A stretch of 64,000 nt of DNA, from assembly GCF_006265175.1 (NCBI RefSeq), contig NZ_VDCQ01000009.1, positions 1-64,000 of the forward strand, in the 5' to 3' direction. This stretch comes from Paenibacillus hemerocallicola. GTDB lineage: Bacteria; Bacillota; Bacilli; Paenibacillales; NBRC-103111. The translations under genes were made by a program, and so were the position numbers. Of the stretch, positions 54,402 through 63,481 are shown one piece after another. A model generated the notes under the pieces. The model was given only the letters and a program-made list of their open reading frames with translations, was not told the origin of the DNA and made no database searches. The stretch's first letter is position 1, and the number at the start of each line of letters is the position of its first letter.

Positions 54402-55793
54402 TTATTGGCCTGTCAGCTCTCCTCCACTTTTGCGGGACAACACTTGCATCAGCCGGTCGCACAGCTCGTCTTCGTCGATCAGGTCGGCCCAATATGCCTT
54501 CAGTTGGGCGTACAGCGTCCGGACCTGGACATGCGGCAGATTCAGCTCGGCGAGCGTGCGCAACGAAGCCATCACTTCGCGGTACATCATATACCGGGAC
54601 GGACGGTATATTCCCGACTCCTCGACGCCTATCGTCAGCGTCCCTAGGCTCGGCACGCTCATCGTGCAGCTGCGTATGAAGCTTTGCGCTTCGGTCGACG
54701 TCAAATAATCGATCAGCAGCATCGCTTCTTCCTTATGTCTCGTATTCCGGCTGATGCCCGCGCCGAGCGCGATGGCCAGCGTCCGCAATTCGTGGATGAA
54801 CGGAACAGGCGATATGTCGTACTCGATGTCCGAATCGCTCCACCCGTTCAAACCGATATAGCTGTTCAAGGTCATGGACACTTTGCCCTCCATGAACATC
54901 CGGTCGATATCGTCGTTGCTTTCGGACAAATATAACGGAAATGCTTTCCGGTTATGAATGATGCGCTTGCATATTTTCATGCTTTCCAGCAGCTTGGAGC
55001 CGCGAAGGTTTTTCAGTTCCGCTCCGTCCCACTCGAACCGCTCCATGCTCTGGAGCAGAAAGACCGGCCAGCGGTTGTCGCTCGGGATATGGAAGCAGAA
55101 GCCGTACCGGCTCTTGCCGTCCGACAGCTTCTCGGCATGGCGCATCAGATCGTCCCACGTCCAGCTGCCGTCGGGCTCCAATAGCCCGCATTCGCGGAAA
55201 TGGGCCCGATTGTAGCACAGCACGATCGGGGAGAAAATGAGCGGCTGCAGCAGCAACCCGTCTTTGGTCACGAATAGCTTCGTCACCTGCGGGTACAGCT
55301 CCGGCTTTTCCTCGAGCTTCTCCAGCTCGTGCTCCAGCCCCCGGTTCGCCATCTGCCAGTATTGATTGTTTTCGAGCAGGATCAAATCCCCCGGAATATG
55401 TCCGGCTTGATCGAAAAATCCGTCGATCCCGGTCACTTGCGCGATCTCCGCAGTAATCCAGGGGTACTTCCGATGAAACATGTCCAGCAACGGACGGAGA
55501 TTCAGGTTGCGAATCGCAATCAAATTGCACAGCAGCTTCAGCTTGACCGGAGGACGCCCGGCGGCTACCCGGTTGCCGACTCTCGGTATTTTCTCGATCC
55601 AGCCTTCCCGCACCAGCTGCTCCAGTCCGGTACGGATCGAATTGTTGCTCATGCCGAATCGCGTTACGAGCGCCTTCTCGGAGGGCAAGCAGTCTCCCGG
55701 CGCGTATTGTCCATTTATGATTTCGCTTCGCAATTCGAGCACCATTTGCTCCAGTTGACGGTTGAATTGTTCTTTTGTAGGTCTATGTCTCAT
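54402..55793 (-). CDS. GntR-type regulator fused to a solute-binding protein domain
   Basis: 463 residues, no signal peptide. Residues about 8-75 are a GntR winged helix (E-I-I-N-G-Q-Y-A-P-G-D-C-L-P-S-E, N-S-I-R-T-G-L-E-Q-L-V-R-E-G-W-I). The remaining 380 residues resemble a type II sugar-binding protein: F-H-R-K-Y-P-W-I-T, V-L-C-Y-N-R-A-H-F-R-E-C-G, G-S-W-T-W-D-D-L-M, I-D-Y-L-T-S-T-E-A-Q. A cytoplasmic sensor with an importer-type ligand domain is implied. ATG 55793 follows TTGGAGAG. Inverted 14-bp sites upstream (55890, 55992) are likely operators. Confidence 0.85.
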   Translation of the reverse strand: MRHRPTKEQFNRQLEQMVLELRSEIINGQYAPGDCLPSEKALVTRFGMSNNSIRTGLEQLVREGWIEKIPRVGNRVAAGRPPVKLKLLCNLIAIRNLNLRPLLDMFHRKYPWITAEIAQVTGIDGFFDQAGHIPGDLILLENNQYWQMANRGLEHELEKLEEKPELYPQVTKLFVTKDGLLLQPLIFSPIVLCYNRAHFRECGLLEPDGSWTWDDLMRHAEKLSDGKSRYGFCFHIPSDNRWPVFLLQSMERFEWDGAELKNLRGSKLLESMKICKRIIHNRKAFPLYLSESNDDIDRMFMEGKVSMTLNSYIGLNGWSDSDIEYDISPVPFIHELRTLAIALGAGISRNTRHKEEAMLLIDYLTSTEAQSFIRSCTMSVPSLGTLTIGVEESGIYRPSRYMMYREVMASLRTLAELNLPHVQVRTLYAQLKAYWADLIDEDELCDRLMQVLSRKSGGELTGQ

Positions 55794-55889
55794 CGTTCGA
55801 CTCTCCAATATACTCGTGATGCTTATAGTTTACCATGGTCTTATCGTTTATCGCTCCTTTCGTTCGGACCGCCCCCGTGTCGCATTCGG

Positions 55890-56005
55890 TTGGTTCTTAA
55901 AATATTTTTCTTTAAAAATCAGAAAACAACTACTTCATAATTACGAGCTTATCACCATTCTATAAGCGGTTGAAACCGTTGTCAATTCTTAATTTTAAGA
56001 ACCAA
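55890..56005. promoter_or_regulatory. paired inverted operator sites in divergent promoter
   Basis: TTGGTTCTTAAAAT at 55890-55903 recurs exactly in inverse orientation at 55992-56005. The right copy is part of a perfect 16-bp palindrome, TTCTTAATTTTAAGAA (55986-56001). It lies between the GntR-SBP and AraC genes in AT-rich DNA with no gene (55794-56134). The likely binder is the GntR-SBP protein. Confidence 0.65.
55970..55985. promoter_or_regulatory. CcpA cre site
   Basis: TTGAAACCGTTGTCAA matches the cre consensus WTGNAANCGNWNNCWW at every defined position and touches the adjacent palindrome. Indicates carbon catabolite control of the mannan unit. Confidence 0.7.
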
Positions 56006-56134
56006 TATTAACTATTATTATATTTTATGAATCAATTCTTCGCTGACCTCTAAACTACACCCTATCGGTCGCATAACCGCCCAATTTTTGTATAATGAAG
56101 ATAGCCGGGAAAACGAATCGGAGGCGAAGCGAAC

Positions 56135-57108
<974 letters not shown>

Positions 57109-57194
57109 TGGCGCCGCGCCCGCACGGTCCCGGCTCGGGGCCGCTGTCCGTCCTCCCCTCGCTAAGCTGTCCGACCGCCAACCATCAACGCTGA

Positions 57195-57317
57195 GGCTGT
57201 CCCAAAGCACAAAAAGACCTCACCATCCACCGTAAGGCGGGGCATGAGGTCTTCCTTATGGCGAAATCCGACTATATGCGGGGCTTGAAAATTCGCCATT
57301 TGACTTTGGGGACAGCC
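57195..57317. mobile_element. MITE-like element with IS-type terminal inverted repeats
   Basis: 123 bp bounded by GGCTGTCCCAAAG and CTTTGGGGACAGCC (one-base difference), resembling ends of IS1182/IS4-type elements. The inside has a second inverted repeat (AAGACCTCA / TGAGGTCTT) and no coding capacity. No clear target duplication was seen. Confidence 0.65.
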
Positions 57318-57398
57318 CCGCTTTTTTTCTGCGACAACGCATAATTCGCATGTCATCCGAAAGCCTCTTGATGAAGCGAGAGCAACGCGTTGCCGTAC

Positions 57399-57586
57399 AT
57401 AGAGGAACTGCATTCCGTTATAGTCCCGAATTCCGTTTCACGCTTGAAGATAACGGAACCGTCTTCCGTTATTTCGATCTGCGGGGATGAAAAGGGGGAG
57501 TCAACTGCGGAATAGCGGAACGGTTTTCCTTTATTTTGAAAACAACATCAGGGACTAGAGGCAATAGCATACACCGGTTCCGCTAT
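57399..57586. repeat. composite palindrome array, copy 3 (four palindromes)
   Basis: Palindromes start at 57399, 57450, 57512 and 57564 (spacings 51, 62, 52), the same geometry as at 40019. The fourth unit is degenerate in its left arm (ATAGCATAC). Confidence 0.88.
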
Positions 57587-57719
57587 TTGTTGGGTGCGTA
57601 GTCCCGCAAGGCACCGGCAAAGGCGGGCAGACTTCACCGAGCATGCGATACATGTCCTTTTGCGGCGGTAACGACGCTGGGAATGAAAGAAGCGGAAATG
57701 CGGCAAATTGGGGAGTGGA

Positions 57720-57922
57720 TTAACCGACCGGAGAAGTACTGGCAAGAGGGCCAACAGGTGTCGTTGTATATACGGGAGTGCCTGTTAATAGACTTGTTCC
57801 CCAAGGTGTCGTAACACTATTAAAAATATTTTTTTCACCTGCAACCAGGGTGGCAGTTCGCTCACAAATACCGGTGTTGCAGTAGAATCGAAATTTTCAA
57901 AAATATTATTATAAATTTGCAA
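57720..57922 (-). pseudogene. possible frame-disrupted small gene
   Basis: In an AT-rich stretch, a TTG at 57922 (CAGGAGG 11 bases upstream) opens Q-I-Y-N-N-I-F-E-N-F. A second frame carries N-I-F-N-S-V-T-T-P-W-G-T-S-L-L and T-G-T-P-V-Y-T-T-T-P-V-G-P-L-A, ending at 57720. One extra A in a run of seven A would join them. The Thr/Val/Pro-rich tail looks like a surface or spore protein. Weakly supported. Confidence 0.25.
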
Positions 57923-58397
57923 ATCGTTGCCATCCTCCTGCAGCCTCAATTAGTCGTACGTCAAAGCAGCCAGAAGATGAAAATTTAAGGTTGTTCCTGT
58001 AGAAGCCTGGCGACATGGTCCTAATTTCTTTTGCGCCGGATACTCTCAAGCATCACACGAATATGGACACTAGATGATATTCATTAAGCCAAGAAAATAA
58101 AAATAGTCATATCTCTTTTAGTAACCTAAGTCCAATACAAGCTCAGTATTCCGTTAAGGACATCGAAACACCGGAAAGGTTTGACAACGATTCCTTTTCA
58201 TTGTCAAACCGCCATTGTTAATATATTGTTTCTTTAAGTTCAAGCCCGATATCGTGCAGCCGCTCACGACCGAGAAAGGCGCTATCGGATTGTCCGGATT
58301 TTCTGCATTCCATCTTCAGATTCTTGTTTTACGCGCAGTGCCGCAAACGGTTAAATGGAAGTAGAACGTATAGAGACATTCTCAGGAGGCAAGAAGG
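57923..58397. other. AT-rich stretch without a supported gene
   Basis: Only a 10-bp perfect inverted repeat, GGTTTGACAA (58178-58187) / TTGTCAAACC (58201-58210), stands out. It lies about 190 bp before manA and may be a control site or terminator. Confidence 0.5.
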
Positions 58398-59540
58398 ATG
58401 GAACGGTCAGCAGCGCCTTGGAGCAAAATGCCTTTAAAATTACATGACGACCGCGTCTGGCGTACGTATGCCGGCGGCAAAAGCCTGGATGCATGGCGCG
58501 GCGCAGAGGTGCCGCAGGATAGCGACCGCCCCGAGCTGTGGGTTTCTTCTACGGTAAAGGCGGTCAATGCCGGACGCGAGCATTTGCCGGACGAAGGAAT
58601 GAGCAAGGCGGTTCTTCCGGACGGGACGGCGATGCCGCTGAAGGAGCTGATCGAAGCCGACCCGGTCGACTTTCTCGGGGCGCGTCACTCCGCGGCTTAT
58701 CAATCGAGCCCGGCCATTCTGGTCAAGCTGCTCGATTCGTGCGAACGCCTGACGATCCAGGTGCACCCGGATCGGGAGTTTGCGAAACGCGAGTTCAACT
58801 CCCGCTTCGGCAAGACGGAGGCTTGGTACATATTGGGCGGCCGCACGATTGACGGCCAGAAGCCTTACGTACTGCTGGGCTTCAAAGAACATGTGATCAA
58901 AGAGTCGTGGCGGCTGGTATTCGAGGAGCAGCGCATTCCGGACATGCTGAATATGCTGCACAAGGTCGAGGTCGAAGAAGGCGATGTATTCCTGATTACC
59001 GGCGGGCTGCCCCATGCGATCGGAAGCGGCTGCTTCTTGATCGAGATTCAGGAGCCGACCGATTTGACGCTGCGCACCGAGCGGACGACGCCGCGAGGCG
59101 TGCCCCTTCGGGATGCGGCTTGCCATCAAGGCATCGGCTTCGACCGGATGCTCGAATGCTTCCATTACGATAGGTCCGATCTGGAAGGAGCGCTGCGCCG
59201 GTCGAAAGTGATGCCCGAGATATTGGCGGAGCACGACGGCGGACGCTTGACGGCACTCATCCAAGCGAAGCATACCGACCGGTTTCGGATGAACCGGCTT
59301 GCCGTGTCCGGCACCTACACGCTGGAGAAGCCGGACGAGTTCACGGCAGCCATCGTCGTATCGGGCAAAGGTACGCTCGAATGGGCGAATGAAGATGCGC
59401 ACAATGGCGGGATCGGACGGATCGAGGTGAAACGGGGCGAGACGCTGTTTCTGCCAGCGGGTCTAAGAGCGATGACGTGGAGCAATGCCCCGGACAGCGA
59501 GGAGCTTATCATTGTGTTGTGCTATCCCCCGCATGGGTAA
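58398..59540 (+). CDS. manA: mannose-6-phosphate isomerase, class I
   Basis: 380 residues. Interconverts mannose 6-phosphate and fructose 6-phosphate with zinc. Cupin core with L-T-I-Q-V-H-P-D (Gln121, His123), K-T-E-A-W-Y-I (Glu141) and G-G-L-P-H-A-I-G as metal ligands. AGGAGG precedes ATG 58398. Fits the nearby mannan locus, as the entry point of mannose into glycolysis; it has its own promoter region. Confidence 0.88.
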   Translation: MERSAAPWSKMPLKLHDDRVWRTYAGGKSLDAWRGAEVPQDSDRPELWVSSTVKAVNAGREHLPDEGMSKAVLPDGTAMPLKELIEADPVDFLGARHSAAYQSSPAILVKLLDSCERLTIQVHPDREFAKREFNSRFGKTEAWYILGGRTIDGQKPYVLLGFKEHVIKESWRLVFEEQRIPDMLNMLHKVEVEEGDVFLITGGLPHAIGSGCFLIEIQEPTDLTLRTERTTPRGVPLRDAACHQGIGFDRMLECFHYDRSDLEGALRRSKVMPEILAEHDGGRLTALIQAKHTDRFRMNRLAVSGTYTLEKPDEFTAAIVVSGKGTLEWANEDAHNGGIGRIEVKRGETLFLPAGLRAMTWSNAPDSEELIIVLCYPPHG

Positions 59541-59585
59541 GCGGAGTCTGGCCGCTTGGTTGGGCCGTGAGGTCGGCGGGGCCCA

Positions 59586-59639
59586 GCGCAAAGAGGCTTT
59601 CCCCTTTTCGACTGACAAATGGGGAGAGCCTCTTTGCGC
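59586..59639. terminator. strong hairpin terminator
   Basis: GCGCAAAGAGGCTTTCCCC / GGGGAGAGCCTCTTTGCGC, 19-bp stem, 45 bases after manA. No long T-run. Confidence 0.65.
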
Positions 59640-59762
59640 CTTGCATGAATACGCATTACGATCCGCCGTGACGAGTTCATGTAGCGTTAACCGACTGATG
59701 CTGTTACAAAAAAAGAAGCTTCGGCTACAATTCCCAAGCCCCTTTTTCCGCGCCGCCTGCGC

Positions 59763-61310
59763 TTAAATGGCGCCGAATGGCGCGAACACCGCCTGCTCGG
59801 CCGTATTCGTCGCAATCCACCCCATGCAGCTAGTCGCGATCGGATCGCTGCTCCGGACGATTTCGCCCCGGACGGCCCGACCGGTCGGCAGCGAAGAAGC
59901 ATGGCCGAATTCGTTGCCGTATATGACGGTCCCCGTCGCCGTATCGGCAATGCGGTATACGTTGGCCGTCGTCTTCGTCCTGTTGTTCCGCACGAGCGTA
60001 TTGGTCGTAGCCGCATTTTTGATATGGATGCAAGGGGAAGCTTCCGTCTTGATGTCGTTGTCTTCGACGCGATTGCCGTCCATGCCGGTCGCCGTCTGAA
60101 GATCGACGAAAATGCCGGTATGCTTCACATCGACCGTATTGCGGGAGACGACGGCTTGATCTCCGTCATGGACGCGTATTCCGAAGTAGCAGCCGCGAAT
60201 ATCGTTATGATATACGCTGGAGCCCGGTCCTTGCCCGTCCAGCCGGATGCCGTAAATATAGTTGTATACCGTCGAGGCGGCTCCGCTCCGCACCGTGTTG
60301 TCGTATACCGACACCGCCGATTGCACGCCGTCGATATCGTTTTGGCAGTTGATTTGCCCGGTCTGGTTAAACAACAGCAAGTTGTTGCGGATCACGACAT
60401 TTTTCATATATTGCCCTTGGTACACGATCTTGCAATCGATGCCCTGGAGCGTATTGTCCCGAAAAATATTGCCGGATATAAGCAAGTTCTCCACATTGTT
60501 GCCGGCCAAGTCGAAGCCGTCCCGCGCATTGTTGTAGCAAAGGTTGCCCGCGACGATCATATCCTTCATCAGATTGGGGGCGCTGGTCGTATTCACGCCG
60601 GCAAATTTCAAGCCGTCGTTGCCGTTATCGTGCGAAACGTTGCTCAAATATTGAAAGCCTTGGCAGCCGGTGACGACGAATGGCCACTGGTTGAAATGAT
60701 GGCCGTGGCAATGCTCGATGCAGCCGTTCCTGGCCTCATACAGCCAAATGCCGTAAATGCCGCCAAACAATTCGCAGTCTCTGATCAAAATATGCTGCGC
60801 GTTCGTTCCGGTAATGCACGTTTCCTTCGCCGACACGGTCGACGTCTGCAACGAGCAGTCGAAGCGCAGCCCTTCGATAAGCACATACCGGGTGTTGTCG
60901 ACCAAGATCCCCCGTGCCGTCTTTGCCGGCTTCAAAGTGGCGCCGCCCATGCCCTTCAGGTGAAGATCGTCATGGCAGGTTACGTTCGAGATGCGGTAGA
61001 CGCCCGGGGGAAACAAAATCGTCCCGCCTCCGGCGGCGTGAGCAGCGTTCAGCGCCGCTTGGATCGCCGCCGTATCGTCATGGCTGCCGTCGCCGACGGC
61101 GCCGTATTGCTTTACATTGTGCATTCCCTCGCATGCCCCTCCGCCGTCGCATTCCTCTCCGTACACGTCGCCGGTGACGGAAGATGCGCCGCTGCCCAGC
61201 ACGGTGCCGCCGCCCGCCGCCATCCATCCGGCTGCGGCGACAGTCGCACCCGCCATGCCTCCCATCGCGGCCAACAGCCTGCGCCGCGTCATCGTTTGCT
61301 TCTCCGACAT
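59763..61310 (-). CDS. Tat-exported right-handed beta-helix protein (pectate lyase-3-like)
   Basis: 515 residues. Twin-arginine signal T-R-R-R-L-L followed by a hydrophobic core (14-32). Then V-K-Q-Y-G-A-V-G-D-G-S-H-D-D-T-A-A-I-Q, the start of Pectate_lyase_3 domains, and many short turns such as V-I-R-N-N-L-L-L-F-N and V-E-D-N-D-I, typical of parallel beta-helices. Probably a polysaccharide lyase, hydrolase or epimerase outside the cell. 112 bp after the SBP gene in the same direction. Confidence 0.87.
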   Translation of the reverse strand: MSEKQTMTRRRLLAAMGGMAGATVAAAGWMAAGGGTVLGSGASSVTGDVYGEECDGGGACEGMHNVKQYGAVGDGSHDDTAAIQAALNAAHAAGGGTILFPPGVYRISNVTCHDDLHLKGMGGATLKPAKTARGILVDNTRYVLIEGLRFDCSLQTSTVSAKETCITGTNAQHILIRDCELFGGIYGIWLYEARNGCIEHCHGHHFNQWPFVVTGCQGFQYLSNVSHDNGNDGLKFAGVNTTSAPNLMKDMIVAGNLCYNNARDGFDLAGNNVENLLISGNIFRDNTLQGIDCKIVYQGQYMKNVVIRNNLLLFNQTGQINCQNDIDGVQSAVSVYDNTVRSGAASTVYNYIYGIRLDGQGPGSSVYHNDIRGCYFGIRVHDGDQAVVSRNTVDVKHTGIFVDLQTATGMDGNRVEDNDIKTEASPCIHIKNAATTNTLVRNNRTKTTANVYRIADTATGTVIYGNEFGHASSLPTGRAVRGEIVRSSDPIATSCMGWIATNTAEQAVFAPFGAI

Positions 61311-61421
61311 CGTTTATCTCTCCCTTCTGTTTGCTTGCCCGACTTCATCCGTGGACTCTCGCGGACAATCGCGGAGGACGATCGGTCCCCCGCGCCGCCG
61401 CCGCTCTCCGTCCGGTCACGG

Positions 61422-62750
61422 TCACCTTCGCTTCTCCTCGGCAATGGCCGCCTCCGCCCGTTCCGCCGCTTCCCGCAGCGCCGTATTCAAATCTCTCGTT
61501 CCGCGGACCGCTTCCGTCGGCACGCCATTCAAGATCGTTTCAATGCGCAGATGGTAGCGGGACAGCTTCGCCATCGGCGCGTATTCGTTATAAAACACCG
61601 CCGGCCAGTTTTTTTGCGCGAACTCCGACTTCGTTCCGTAAGCTTGCTTGATCGCCGCATCGCGAATGACCGGCATAATGCCCCTGCCCGAGTACTGTTC
61701 CTGCACCTCCTTGGACGTCAAAAAGTCGATCGCCTTCATCGCCGCCTCTTTGTCTTTCGCCATGGACGTGATCGCCATCGCGAACGGAGTGGCGGCGGAG
61801 CCTACCCGGGGCTTTTCCTTGAACGTCGGCAAGGCGACGAGGTCCCAGTCGACCTTCTCGACTTCCTGGGGAACGGTAAACGGAAACTGCGAATTAAAGG
61901 CGAACATGGCCAGCTCCTGGGTGTCGGTAAAGTCTTTCCGATTCGGGAGCCGTTTCCACTCCCCGACTCGCGCCCGGTAGCCCTCGTCGACGGGCTGGAC
62001 AAAGTAAGTGTCGATCAACCGGCCCCAGACGTCATTGCGGAAGGTCGGCTTTTCCGTCGCCGGGTCCAAATACGGCTCGGACAACTGGTTGCCGCGCAAA
62101 ATGTGCGCCGGCGAGGCGGCGAAGCCCAAATATTGCTTCTCGCCCTCCTTACGGTTCAGCCTGCGGGCGATTTCCGCCGTTTCGTCCCAGGTCATCCCGT
62201 CCTTCGGATACGAAACGCCGAACTGGTCGAAAATCCGTTTGTTGTAAAACACCACCTGCACCATGTTCGTGACCGGAAGGGCATAGAGCTTGCCGTCGCC
62301 CGCCAGCTTGATGCCGTCGATCAGCGTCGGCTCGAATTGGTTCAGGTTCAGCTTGCTCGTCCGGATCAGCTCGCTCATGTCGTATTGCAGATCGGCGTCC
62401 ATCGCCAGTCCGAAAATGTACGGCGTGGAAGCGAACAAAATATCGATGCGCTGCTTCTCGGCCAACAATTCCGGCAATGTTTGCCCTTTCTTCGATTGAA
62501 AATATTTGATCGTATAGTTCGGAAATTTGCTCCGCAGCGCATCGCCGAACAGGCTGTCGAACGCTTCGGGGGAATCCCCGTTGTTCGAATGAAACACCAG
62601 CTCCACCGGCTCCACGCTTTTGCCTTCTGCGGCGCTTTCTTGTTCCGTGCCGGGAGTCTTTGCCGACGGGGAGCCGCCGCAAGCGGTCGCGACGGCGAAC
62701 GTTGCGGCCAGCGTTCCGATCTGCCAGGCAAAGCGTCCGTTCCGATTCAT
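61422..62750 (-). CDS. ABC-type solute-binding lipoprotein, orphan
   Basis: 442 residues from ATG 62750 (GAGGTGGG upstream). Lipobox V-A-T-A-C (Cys24). Orphan family: P-N-Y-T-I-K-Y-F-Q-S-K-K-G-Q-T-L, Y-P-K-D-G-M-T-W-D-E and T-R-D-L-N-T-A-L-R-E-A-A-E. Between a LacI gene and the beta-helix gene; no permease nearby. Confidence 0.9.
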   Translation of the reverse strand: MNRNGRFAWQIGTLAATFAVATACGGSPSAKTPGTEQESAAEGKSVEPVELVFHSNNGDSPEAFDSLFGDALRSKFPNYTIKYFQSKKGQTLPELLAEKQRIDILFASTPYIFGLAMDADLQYDMSELIRTSKLNLNQFEPTLIDGIKLAGDGKLYALPVTNMVQVVFYNKRIFDQFGVSYPKDGMTWDETAEIARRLNRKEGEKQYLGFAASPAHILRGNQLSEPYLDPATEKPTFRNDVWGRLIDTYFVQPVDEGYRARVGEWKRLPNRKDFTDTQELAMFAFNSQFPFTVPQEVEKVDWDLVALPTFKEKPRVGSAATPFAMAITSMAKDKEAAMKAIDFLTSKEVQEQYSGRGIMPVIRDAAIKQAYGTKSEFAQKNWPAVFYNEYAPMAKLSRYHLRIETILNGVPTEAVRGTRDLNTALREAAERAEAAIAEEKRR

Positions 62751-62833
62751 GCCAACCCACCTCGATTCATCCTTGAAATCGGTCAAGCCGAATGGTATTG
62801 CGACGAGTTGCGCAACTCTTGATTCATCATAAA

Positions 62834-62847
62834 TGAAAGCGGTTTAT
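62834..62847. promoter_or_regulatory. LacI/cre-like site before the SBP gene
   Basis: TGAAAGCGGTTTAT, near-palindromic with central CG, 84 bases upstream of the SBP start; two mismatches to cre. Confidence 0.35.
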
Positions 62848-62909
62848 TTCGTCTTTGCGCAAAAAGCCGGTTAATGTTCGATATCCGCCGCGCCGAATGA
62901 AGTTGGAAG

Positions 62910-63128
62910 ACGGAGATAACGCTGATACCGGCACTATTGTCGGCTCGATATAGAATAAGGGTGCGGATAGGGCTGATTCCAACCTTATTTGAGGCTTCGG
63001 ACGGTGAAAAATGGGCGAAATCCGGCTCGCATACGGAGATAACGCTGATACCGGCACTATTGTCGGCTCGATATAGAATAAGGGTGCGGATAGGGCGGAT
63101 TCCAACCTTTTTTGAGGCTTCGGACGGT
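62910..63128. repeat. 96-bp direct repeat, two copies
   Basis: Copies at 62910-63005 and 63033-63128 (period 123) differ at only two or three positions. Each holds GATAACGCTGATACCGGCAC and a TATAGAATAAGG-type segment. Part of a 731-bp gap between LacI and SBP genes; no gene seen. Confidence 0.85.
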
Positions 63129-63164
63129 AAGGGTGGAGGCGTAATTCGCGATTCGGGCACAACG

Positions 63165-63191
63165 ACAAAAAGAGCCGTCGTACATCGGCTC
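63165..63191 (-). terminator. terminator downstream of the LacI gene
   Basis: AGAGCCG / CGGCTCT stem followed by a T-run (TTTTTG) on the minus strand, about 290 bases after the LacI stop. No gene is visible between (63192-63481); that DNA only has short GCCTCCTT-type repeats. Confidence 0.6.
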
Positions 63192-63481
63192 TCTGATCGG
63201 TTCTCCGGTTACTTCGATGGTCATAGACTAAAGCTGCGCCTAGCGTCTTGGGCCCCTAGTTTGTTTGGGTGCCTGGCGAACCTTGGCTCGAGGCCGCCAT
63301 CGTTTTTGCATTTTTCGCTAAGCGCTCTGCATGAGGGTGGGCGAGTCAGCAGTCCCCCTTCCGACTTGGCTTCGCCTTCCGCCGACGCGACCCTGCGCAT
63401 CGAACGCGGTGCTTCCACCCCGCCCTTGCTGCCTCCTTGCTGCCTCCTTGCCTGCCTCCGGGCTTGCCGCCGCGCTTTCGC

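Noticed and set aside
57195-57317. Complete insertion sequence
   Set aside because: Terminal repeats are present but the inside is only about 100 bp and holds no transposase fragment.
59901-62822. 973-codon open frame on the plus strand
   Set aside because: It is antisense to the beta-helix and SBP genes, which have clear domains, signals and ribosome binding sites. Long antisense frames are common in GC-rich DNA; the translated product is Arg/Val/His-rich and resembles no protein.
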